Origin: Proteromonas lacertae
Taxonomy: Eukaryota > Sar > Bigyra > Opalinata > Proteromonadidae
DNA length: 24,665 nt
NCBI GenBank assembly: GCA_002245135.1
Contig: NGBS01000674.1
Location: 1-24,665, forward strand
Direction: 5' to 3'
The notes under the pieces were generated by a model. It had not been told where the DNA came from and did no database searches. It saw only the letters and a program-made list of their open reading frames with translations. Shown one piece after another: positions 17,449-24,665 of this stretch (position 1 is the stretch's first letter; each line of letters starts with the position of its first letter). The position numbers and the translations under genes were made by a program.

Positions 17449-17955
17449 ATGGTTAAAAGAAGTTCAAAAGCGAAATATCGTAAGTATATCATAGGTAAAG
17501 GCAAGTTCTGGGATGGAGTAAAGAATTTCTTTAAGAAAACAAAAATTTTATCAACAGCAGCTAGTTTAATCCCAGGTGTAGGTCCAGCCTTAGGTAATGT
17601 TGTATCCAATGTAGGATATGGTAGAAAACGTAGAAGAAGAGGTGGACAAGCAGAATGGAATTATGATGGTGGTATAAGTGGTGCTGGTTCAATTTGGAAT
17701 AAAATTAAAAAATTAGGTCTCAATAGAGTACCAAAGGAAGTAAAAAGTGTAATTAGTGGTGGTCCAGGCAGTATGCCCTATTTAAAAAATGGCGGAATGG
17801 CTAATCCATTTGCTGTAAAGAATTGGACAAAAGGTGGTCCAAGTACTATACCGAAATTTTTGTTAGCAAAGAAAAAGACTGGTTCTGGTAAAAGACGTAA
17901 AAGTAGTAATAGTCTCGATAATCGATATATTGACAATAAGATTAGAGTTTTCTAG
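17449..17955 (+). CDS. pX/L2-like basic glycine-rich protein (fossil element)
   Basis: The protein is 168 residues from an ATG at 17449. It has a basic start (MVKRSSKAKYRKY), an amphipathic segment (GKFWDGVKNFFKK), a Gly/Pro/Val hydrophobic stretch (AASLIPGVGPALGNVVSNVG), a GRKRRRRGG run, a second GSIWNKIKKLG segment, Gly/Pro-rich spacers and a basic tail (TGSGKRRKSS). This pattern of amphipathic helix, glycine-rich hydrophobic patch and arginine cluster is that of adenovirus pVI/pX-type and adintovirus PX core or membrane-active proteins. The assignment rests on composition and order, not alignment. It lies beside a second, shorter protein of the same type and the cysteine protease that in adenoviruses matures such precursors. 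It looks whole. Confidence 0.6.
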   Translation: MVKRSSKAKYRKYIIGKGKFWDGVKNFFKKTKILSTAASLIPGVGPALGNVVSNVGYGRKRRRRGGQAEWNYDGGISGAGSIWNKIKKLGLNRVPKEVKSVISGGPGSMPYLKNGGMANPFAVKNWTKGGPSTIPKFLLAKKKTGSGKRRKSSNSLDNRYIDNKIRVF

Positions 17956-18013
17956 TCTAATTTTATTTTTTCTATTTTAATCGTATTTCTTTATTTTCAT
18001 TCGAAATAACATA

Positions 18014-18307
18014 ATGCCAAAAGGTGGTAGAAGACGTAGATGCGTTTATGGAAGAAGGGGTGGTTCATTTTAGGGTAAGTTAAAAAATTGGGGTTCCAAA
18101 GCATTTAACTGGGCAAAGGATCATAAAATAGCATCCAAAATAGCTAGGGAATTTGGAAAGAACGATATCGCAGATGGATTATCAACAATGGGATTTGGTC
18201 GTAGAAGACGTAGGTCAGGAAGAGGTAGATTACCATTCAATGGAGGTGGGAGTAATCAACAAGCATTATTGAATGCATATTTAAAATCAAAGGTGGCTCG
18301 AATGTAA
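18014..18307 (+). pseudogene. Second pX-like basic protein, fossil
   Basis: This 98-codon stretch has the same plan as its upstream neighbour: an arginine-rich N terminus (MPKGGRRRRCVYGRRGG), an amphipathic segment (KLKNWGSKAFNWAKD), then GFGRRRRRSGRGR and a Gly/Asn/Gln linker ending in LLNAYLKSKVARM. It appears broken about once. Small arginine-rich proteins of this kind condense DNA in adenovirus-like particles; the role here is inferred. It sits 58 bp after the first pX-like gene and 90 bp before the protease gene, all on the plus strand. Confidence 0.55.
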
Positions 18308-18397
18308 GCTTGACTTTTAATAATGCTAATAATACTTATATTATTATTTTCATTGTTTTTTTTGTTAATTTATTTTTCATAACATAGAAATAAAAAT

Positions 18398-19666
18398 ATG
18401 AGTGATACTGAATCAACTGAATATGTGAGTGATGATAGTTCTACTGATGAGTCTGATAGTGAAGTAGAGTCAATAAATGAAAATGATTCCAAGATGTCCA
18501 AACCAAAAATCACAGAAGCTGAACCAAGTGATGCTATGATCAATGAATTACTATCACAATTCTCTCCAAAGGATATATACAACATATTACAGAATGATGG
18601 ATCATCATCTCATAAAAATTCAAAAAAGGTAAAAAACACTCCCATAAATCCAGATCAAGATCAAGATCACATGAGAGATCCAAAAGAAGATCTAGTAAAA
18701 AACAAAAATCAAATGCTATAGACGAGCCTAAGTCCAAACGTGGTGGTGGTAGAAAAATTGATTACTCCTAAAGCAGAAACAGATATTAAAGTACAGCCAT
18801 TTACTGATATTAAACATGATATTTCAGAATTAACAAAAGATGAACTTGATAAGATAATGCAATATCTAACACCAGAAGAACAAAAGAAAATAAGAGAGGA
18901 TTGGAGAGAAGCAAACAATCCTGAAAATGATGATGATGGTGATTCTCTATTCTATTCACGCAATGAAGAAAATACATTAAATTTTGTCAGATTAATTATA
19001 AATCCATACAATTATAATACAATATCACTAAAAGGTAAACAAAAGAACAGTTTCTTAAGACAATTTAATATTATAGTTAATCATCTATTATTAAAAGAGA
19101 GATTAAAATCGGAAGATCTAGTGTTTTATATACACTTCATCAATCAGTGTAATGATAATGTAATAGATCCAGGTAATATATATAAAAGTGATGAACAATT
19201 ACGTTTATTAAGTAAAATAAAGAACGATGGTATATATTTTTTCCCAATATGCGACAAAGATTATCAACATTGGTCGTTATTTGAAGTGAAATATAACAGT
19301 AATAAATATATTAAATATTATATCTATGACAGCTTAAACATTTATAGAGGGGATTATAATGATGCAAGAGATAATATTATCTATAGAATATACAGATTTT
19401 TTGAGAGTAACGTAGAATTAAGTTACCAAATTATGGAAACTAATGTGAAACAAAGTAATCGTGATAAAGTGAATTGTGGGTATTACACCCTCTTTTATTT
19501 GGGATGTAGAATGAAAAACCTAAGGATAGATGAAATACAGAATATAGAGAGTTTTAATATTAATTATTTTATAGAAGATTTATTCTCTGCTATGAGTAAA
19601 CTGACTGTGGAAGAAATAGCTAAGTTTTACAAGAATTACCAAAAGAATACCTTACATCGTTTTTAA
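18398..19666 (+). pseudogene. Adenain/Ulp1-type cysteine protease gene (Polinton PRO-like), fossil
   Basis: The N-terminal part from the ATG at 18398 is acidic and Ser-rich (DDSSTDESDSEVES), with a helical FSPKDIYNIL and a basic stretch. The main domain (18740-19666) contains ELTKDELDKIMQYLTPEE, then the protease core: His in YQHWSLFEV, Asp in YYIYDSLNIY, Gln in QSNRDKV and Cys in NCGYYTLFYLG, the His-Asp/Asn-Gln-Cys order of clan CE proteases. In adenoviruses and Polintons this enzyme cleaves capsid and core precursors; the adjacent pX-like genes are natural substrates by analogy. From 18927 to the end the gene lies inside the right inverted repeat. It appears broken about once or twice, in the linker between the N-terminal part and the protease domain. 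Confidence 0.85.
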
Positions 19667-19854
19667 ATCTCAGTAACGATATAATAATTACCTCATTCAT
19701 AATCACTTTTGTTTTACAATATTGTTATTACAGTTTAAAAATGAAATAATAAAATATAATATCTAATTAATATATTGAATTACAATAATTAACAATAATT
19801 AACGACTTTATAAACATTCATAATCATAAACAAAAGTTTATTTGTAATATAAAT
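18927..19854. repeat. Long inverted repeat, right copy
   Basis: This is the reverse complement of 3035-3961. It covers the protease catalytic domain, the stop at 19666 and about 190 bp of A/T-rich flank, ending at GTAATATAAAT. Beyond the edge the two flanks are unrelated. Which copy is the source is suggested by gene structure: here the protease continues upstream out of the repeat, whereas the left copy abuts a different ORF. Confidence 0.95.
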
Positions 19855-19924
19855 AATAGAGAAAATAATAAATAAATAAGAAAATAGTAAATTTGAAATT
19901 TTCTTTTTACTTCCTCTATTATTT
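19851..19924. repeat. Hairpin at the outer edge of the right inverted repeat
   Basis: AAATAATAGAG (19851-19861) faces CTCTATTATTT (19914-19924), an 11-bp perfect stem. Nested inside is GAAAAT facing ATTTTC. It overlaps the last bases of the inverted repeat. In A/T-rich DNA such stems arise by chance more easily, so weight is low. Confidence 0.45.
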
Positions 19925-20010
19925 GATTAAACACTTTGAATAGGAAAATAAGAATAACAAGATATTATTACAATAGAAAATTCATAAATGAACTATTCTA
20001 ATGATATTAT

Positions 20011-22329
20011 CAGGGTTGTATTTATCGGTTACTGACGGAGATAGGTCAAAACCTATAGGTTTTGCCTTGACAGTCGGTCGGTCAAGCCTTACAAGCCGTA
20101 TATTATAAAATCTATTTTAATTCATTATATACTAATTTTAACTTCATAAAAACTATCTTATAATATATTTTAATACTTGATTCATATATTTTCAATTCAA
20201 TTAAATAATTTTTAACTTTTTATAAAGAATTACAATTTAATACTCAACAATAATTAGGTATTTTATATAATTATGCTCTTATTTATTTCTACTAATCATC
20301 AGTTTCATTTGTAATCTATCACATGATAAATTTGATTTGGATAAGTTACTTATTTGTCCAGCCTCAGAAAATATTCTTTCTGGCTCTGAAGATGTTGCTA
20401 GACTGTTTAAACTGTTCTTGGCAAGTATGTATACCCTAGGAAACTTGGACTTTAATGATAGCCAGATATTTCCAATGGTTTCAGAGGTGCTGTAATGAAT
20501 ATCATATTGCAAATATTCTTGTACTTCATTTGGCATAATTAATCTCTTTCTTTTTACTGCTTTTTCAAGATATTTATCTAATGTAGATTCTTCTATTGAA
20601 TATGTTTCTTCGATTTCAGTATTTATATAATTCAATGAATTAATTAATCAACTTTTAGATTTTTCAAATTCTGAAGCACTAAACCCTTGATTAATACAAC
20701 AGAGGCAAATCACTATCATTACATATATTATTTAGTCTTTTTATCATATTAATTTTGATGCTCTCAGCATATTCCTATATCTTTGTTGGATAACCTGTTT
20801 TGAACTCAAATAAAGTCTGTTTATAATGTAATACAGCCATTCCCATAGTCATGTCTCTATCTTCCAATATCTTAGTAAGTTTGTATAATGGTTCGAGTAT
20901 ATCACATAGTTTATCTAGAATAACATACGCTATATTGGTAGGGGAAGGGATAAATTTAAGCAACTCATCTTCTTTTGGTTTTATGGCATTAACTATACCT
21001 ATAAGTTTTTCTTGGTTATACTGTTTAAGATTGTTTTTGTATTCATTTGTTTTTTCTTCATAATATTGATGCAATATTTCTTTACTTTCATAAAATTTCT
21101 TTAACATAATATATAAACTATTCCACCGAGTTGTCGTTAAAGTAGGTATATATAAATTGAGCCCCATTAATAGCAAGCTGAAGGCTATGGTTCATACATC
21201 TTACATTTGTTACACATGCATCTCTTATACCTTTCACCATATTCTTTCCATTGTCTGAAGTAACTGAAGTTATTTCAAATCCATACATTTCTTTTATGAA
21301 ATATATTGTGTATGTAATTGTGTCTGCCTTTTCATTAACAACTTCTACAACACCAAGTGTTACTGTAACTGATTCAAACAAATCGTTGAAATAACATCCA
21401 CTAATAGCTACTAGTTCACTGGAACGCTCCGATTTCCACCCATCTATAGCAAGTGTGACGTGTTTACCATTTAAATCTTTCTTTAATTTATCCTATAAAA
21501 AATATAAAAATAATATACAACAATTTCTGTGTTTCTTTTAATTAAAAAGTCATTATATATCACTCTTCTTGGTGGCTTATATCCTAATTTACTGCAGAAT
21601 CTACGAAAACTACTACTGTCTAACACAGTAGTGCTTATATGATCGTAAGTGATGAAATCAAATAAACTTTGTTCTATCTCATTATTGTTTATCTTTACAT
21701 CTTCATCTACATAATTATGTGAACTAATTTGGTGAAGTTTGACAGCCTTTCCATTTTTCACGTTACAAGCGTATCGAGCACCACAAAATATGCAAATGCA
21801 TTTATCAAGGCTTTTTATCTTTAACATATTATACCAAAAGGTTTTGTAGAAGTTAAAATTAAGATGTTCAAGCATATTTGCCTCTTTTAAGGCAATAACT
21901 TCACGAGCCGCTCCAATTGGTAAAACTATACTCCTAGAATATATAATGATAGATTATATTAGATACATTTATGATAATTTTAAGAAATGATTAATGTCAA
22001 GCTAAAAGTTTGCCATTTTTTCTTTCAAATTTTTATAATCATTCTATACTTTATATTACATATATAATACAATAGAATAACTCATTGGTAAGGTTAGATT
22101 CAATTATGAAGAAAGAAAAAAGGGCATCGACCGACGGTTAATTCGGTATTTTATAGAATGATATATAGAGCTTGAATTCAATATGTACAGTTAGATAATA
22201 TTATTAATATCACATGTTTAGGAGGAGGTCAGCTAATAGTTACTACAGCCTGGTGTCGGTCAACATTTATTTATTGACCTACGACCGATCGGTTTTCTCC
22301 GTCGGTCATGACCGATTTATACAACCCTG
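20011..22329 (-). mobile_element. hAT transposon with intact ends and 8-bp target duplication
   Basis: The element begins CAGGGTTGTATTTATCGG at 20011 and ends with the inverse CCGATTTATACAACCCTG at 22329, matching at 16 of 18 terminal positions. It is bracketed by the identical 8-bp duplication GATATTAT at 20003-20010 and 22330-22337, the hAT hallmark. Both ends carry subterminal GGTC/GACC-rich repeats (GTCGGTCGGTC on the left; GACCGATCGG and CGTCGGTCATGACCG on the right), typical binding sites for hAT transposase. The left end also has a palindrome around AAAACCTATAGGTTTT. It is 2319 bp, short for an autonomous hAT, and the transposase is degenerate, so it now depends on another copy. The truncated copy at 9241-9983 is of the same family. 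Confidence 0.97.
20279..21933 (-). pseudogene. hAT transposase, BED-finger type, degenerate
   Basis: From the 5' side: a BED finger (CIFCGARYACNV ... KLHQISSH) in 21522-21875; a 29-nt GT...TATAG intron at 21493-21521 (phase 0); then VTLAIDGWKS with the first catalytic Asp, SVTSDNGKNM with the second, and the RCMNHSLQLAI box. A frameshift near 21160 leads to TTTRWNSLYIMLKKF and a helical region. In-frame stops follow around 20690-20765, with a further frame change near 20650, then the C-terminal dimerisation domain (GNIWLSLKSKFPRVYILA, SSEPERIFSEAGQISNL, MISRNK) with its stop at 20279. The reading starts after a 3' splice site (TTCTAG) at 21934, so a short first exon is likely. The catalytic first half is well kept and the second half is decayed. 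Confidence 0.9.
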
Positions 22330-22337
22330 GATATTAT

Positions 22338-22729
22338 TACAGAAATGTAAAAATGATACTTACAACTATTTATTACTCTTCTTTTTTATTTACCTAATAA
22401 GTATGTTACAGCAATATTAATCTACACATATATTTAGAAGTACTAAAATATTTCTTAATAAAAAGAAATTTTAATTTTTGAACAAAAATATGGGGTAAAA
22501 AATAAAAGGAATTTGATATTATTTTTTAAATTTTCTCACATCAAAATTGATTTATATCATAATATTTCATAATATACTTAGTTAATATAAGTAGTTTTAA
22601 TATATGTTATAATATGATATATGCTACTCTATTGTCTGATATCGCCTCATTTAACATAAATCGTATATATAACATATGATATGTAAAGTATACGTAGTAT
22701 ATATTGTAAATATAGTATTAGTTTAAAAG
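22338..22729. other. AT-rich non-coding interval
   Basis: No gene is seen. From about 22477 it holds a roughly 130-bp stretch loosely similar to 6571-6700 (both begin TTTTGAACAAA and share ATATAAGTAGT). Confidence 0.4.
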
Positions 22730-22779
22730 AAAAGTTTATCACTCCTTTATCGCGCAAATTTCTTTATCGCGCGCGACAG
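22730..22779. repeat. 50-bp repeat block with TTTATCGCGC motifs, copy 2
   Basis: It matches 6255-6304 at 46 of 50 positions. Two TTTATCGCGC motifs lie 17 bp apart. The stop codon of the minus-strand coiled-coil gene (22764-22766) falls inside the second motif, so the block doubles as the 3' end of that gene or the gene has run into the block. Confidence 0.8.
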
Positions 22780-23703
22780 AAGCCTAGTTTTTCAAGAAGA
22801 TCGTAAATGGAGGAAGGTCTATTGAGATCAGTAACTTCCATGAAGGATGGATCATATCGGTACTTACCAAGGAAGTTCATTGCAGAGTAGTGATTCTCGG
22901 TCATAGCAATCATCTTCGTCTTAGTAAGGGTATCCTCATGATTCTCAAGGACTGCACTTACCTCTCCGATGATACCGATGACTTCATTGACTTTGTTGAG
23001 CAGCTGTTGGATATTTACGTTTACATCAGGAGTTGGATTATCAGAGCTGTCAGTCTCGGAGTTGTCACTCCCGGAGCTGACAACTCCGAGACTCTAACAG
23101 ATTGAGTTGAGATCATCTGTGATCTGTTGAATGCTAGGAGAGTAGTCTTGATGCTTATCAAGTAATTGCTTCACGTTCTCACTCATCGGCTTTATAAGAT
23201 CATCCATGGCCGACACGGTAGCTGATGTCTCCTCCAACACTTTGTTGTTATCGGAGGTCTCTTGTTTAGTGGTATTGGTAAAGGACTCAATAGTCTTCTC
23301 CAGCTCCTTGATAGTGTTGTTGATCACGATCGTGTTGGAATTGCTATCACTGTTGGTATTATGAAGTTGTCTTTCAAGGTCTTGGATCTTCTCAAGGAGC
23401 TCTTCATGCTGCTCATCGTTCAAGGACACTGGAATGCTTTGTAAGGCTAACTTCATCCTGATAGAGATCTCCTCATAGTTGGTATTGCAAATGAAGGAGG
23501 AGTTGCTTAGCATCCTTTGGAAGGTATCGTTGATTCATCCGATATCGACATTAACAAAGAGTTGCCTTTGAAGGACATCTCGTATCTCCACAAGAGTGTG
23601 GTTGATGCGATCGAATTGATGATTCATCAGCTCCCTTGACAGTTGTAGTCAGTTCAAAGAAGGAGGAGCTGTAGTTCTCATGAAGAGTGTTGTCTTGATC
23701 CAT
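22764..23703 (-). pseudogene. Coiled-coil protein gene, GC-richer than surroundings
   Basis: It starts at ATG 23703 (MDQDNTLHENYSSSFFEL) and runs to a TAA at 22764, about 313 codons. The product is mainly helical: HTLVEIRDVLQRQL, SLNDEQHEELLEKIQDLERQ, NNTIKELEKTIESFTNT, NVKQLLDKHQ, VNIQQLLNKVNEVIGII, then a globular-looking end (HYSAMNFLGKYRYDPS, SSIYDLLEKLGF). A Ser/Asp-rich linker around 23030-23090 separates two coil regions. It is interrupted by about one frameshift (near 23640) and two in-frame stops (near 23540 and 23096). Codon use and base composition are visibly GC-richer than anything else here, suggesting a recent arrival or a different selection history. No family is recognised; it could be an accessory ORF of a transposon lying between the 50-bp block and the palindrome. 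Confidence 0.55.
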
Positions 23704-23750
23704 CGATAAATGATACTAGGAAAAGTGCTTATAAGATCATCCCGAAGGGA

Positions 23751-23800
23751 AGTAGACTCCGTAGGCAGTAGACCCCGTTAGGAGCAATCCCGTAGGAACC
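23751..23800. repeat. Three degenerate 16-18-bp tandem repeats
   Basis: The units are AGTAGACTCCGTAGGC, AGTAGACCCCGTTAGG and AGCAATCCCGTAGGAACC. They lie upstream of the coiled-coil gene start and next to the long palindrome. They could be transposase-binding or promoter repeats. Confidence 0.6.
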
Positions 23801-23805
23801 TTACG

Positions 23806-24007
23806 TAAATGGGACTATGGGACATTGTCACAGAGTCCTAACGAGTGTTCTAGGAGTCCGTCCCCTTCTAGATTCAGAGTTGACTTTTACGGGGAATTCA
23901 TCGATGCAATCGATGAAGGCCCCGTAAAAGTCAACTCTGAATCTAGAAAGGGACGGACCCTAGAAAACTCGTTAGGACTCTGTGACATTGTGCCAGAGTC
24001 CCATTTA
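23806..24007. repeat. 202-bp near-perfect palindrome (foldback element)
   Basis: Arms of about 100 bp begin TAAATGGGACT and end AGTCCCATTTA, with only a few small mismatches and loops. The inner part is perfect over GACTTTTACGGGG against CCCCGTAAAAGTC, and the centre is TCATCGATGCAATCGATGA near 23906. It is GC-richer than its right flank. It could be a foldback or MITE-type element, the end of a larger element that includes the coiled-coil gene, or a hairpin RNA source. The right flank starts TATATACT. No clear direct duplication is seen, although the end triplets are TAA and TTA. Confidence 0.9.
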
Positions 24008-24023
24008 TATACTATATATATAT

Positions 24024-24207
24024 AACGGTAGAGCCACTATAAATAATGAATATTATTGTGATAAATGCTTTTTAGAAATGATTGTGGATATGAATAAAGG
24101 AGAATTCTCTATTTCTCATAACAATTCATCTTCACAACATAATTTCTCTCAAAAGATGTTATTAATGTTAGGAGCAATATACACATTACAATTATTATCA
24201 ATAACTT
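24024..24207 (+). CDS. C-terminal exon-like fragment, unknown
   Basis: The frame is open from about 24015 to a TAA at 24207: NNEYYCDKCFLEMIVDMNKG, a Ser/His/Asn stretch, then a hydrophobic end (MLLMLGAIYTLQLLSIT). CDKC hints at part of a zinc-binding site whose partner would lie in an upstream exon. It begins immediately right of the palindrome, so the rest of the gene may have been separated by that insertion. Confidence is low because the region is short. Confidence 0.3.
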
Positions 24208-24210
24208 AAT

Positions 24211-24665
24211 AAGACTAAATAACTTCTTCACTTAATACTGATCGATATATTCATATCGCATAAAAAAAATCACAACAATAATTCATCATATAAAAGCTTT
24301 TGTTTTACAATACATACAAATTTAGAGACAATATACTTATCCTGAAATAATCTACTACATTTTATTCTACATTAAGATGTTTCATACTTTCAAATCAAGA
24401 GTATTTTTAATCTGTTTTTCTATATTCACATATCTTACATCATCATCTCAATAATAAAAACATAAAGATTCATAATATTCAATCACTACATCTTTATTTC
24501 TCTAAACTCACTTCATCTTACACAAATTAACAATTTCTACATATCATCAGAACAGTAGATCAATCACATCATTTCATATTTAATCTATTTTCAACATCTT
24601 TATAACACCATCAGGCTAGTCTACTATGAAATGTATTTGAAATCTAGTTCTTTCCTCATTCATTT
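24211..24665. other. AT-rich non-coding right edge
   Basis: No gene or structured repeat is seen. The plus strand is pyrimidine-biased with repeated CATC/ATCA words. It may be an intergenic region or the UTR of a gene beyond the window. Confidence 0.5.

Noticed and set aside
18014-18307. Variant genetic code with reassigned stop codons
   Set aside because: Stops interrupt several coding stretches in the window, but all three stop types do so in the pseudogene at 8110-8893, and intact genes end at normal stops. Decay or sequence error explains this better.
18370-18918. Minus-strand ORFs rich in Ser, Leu and Asp
   Set aside because: They are the antisense of the Ser/Asp-rich N-terminal part of the protease gene.
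1-24665. CRISPR array
   Set aside because: No regularly spaced direct repeats with unique spacers occur anywhere, and the gene content is eukaryotic.

Overview
The window is AT-rich, eukaryotic and full of mobile-element remains. Several genes are interrupted by very short GT-AG introns (26 and 29 nt in the two best cases). The gene content is a BED-type hAT transposon, a FAR1-like zinc-binding fragment, Crinkler/RHS-type NTPases and Polinton-like genes. This would fit an arbuscular mycorrhizal fungus such as Rhizophagus or another repeat-rich fungus or protist. The organism is my inference; no ribosomal or other diagnostic host gene is present.

Layout. Positions 330-1619 (minus) hold a fossil Polinton-type integrase. 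A decayed unknown gene follows at about 1790-2515 (plus), then two palindromes. Positions 3035-3961 and 18927-19854 are a nearly identical inverted repeat of about 0.93 kb, enclosing about 15 kb. Inside its left half are an odd Ulp1-like ORF, a second integrase fossil, a FAR1-like fragment, a TPR-like fragment, an SDR-like pseudogene, an unknown pseudogene and a truncated hAT. The right half (10050-19666) is gene-dense and compact: two Crinkler/RHS-like P-loop ORFs, then a set of small genes packed 15-195 bp apart on both strands. These include two basic, glycine-rich, adenovirus pX-like proteins and an adenain/Ulp1-type cysteine protease whose C-terminal part lies in the right inverted repeat. 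The set recalls the small-protein module of Polinton/adintovirus-like elements, but I found no major capsid protein, packaging ATPase or protein-primed polymerase. I treat it as a fossil or derivative element.

Outside the right repeat is an hAT element (20011-22329) with an exact 8-bp target duplication and a degenerate transposase. After it come a 50-bp block shared with 6255-6304, a visibly GC-richer coiled-coil gene (22764-23703, broken), a 202-bp near-palindrome (23806-24007) and a short terminal-exon-like fragment.

The most interesting points are the inverted repeat whose inner edge cuts through the protease gene, the compact virus-like gene block joined to Crinkler-type NTPases (one with a coiled-coil insert between Walker A and Walker B), and the ultrashort introns.
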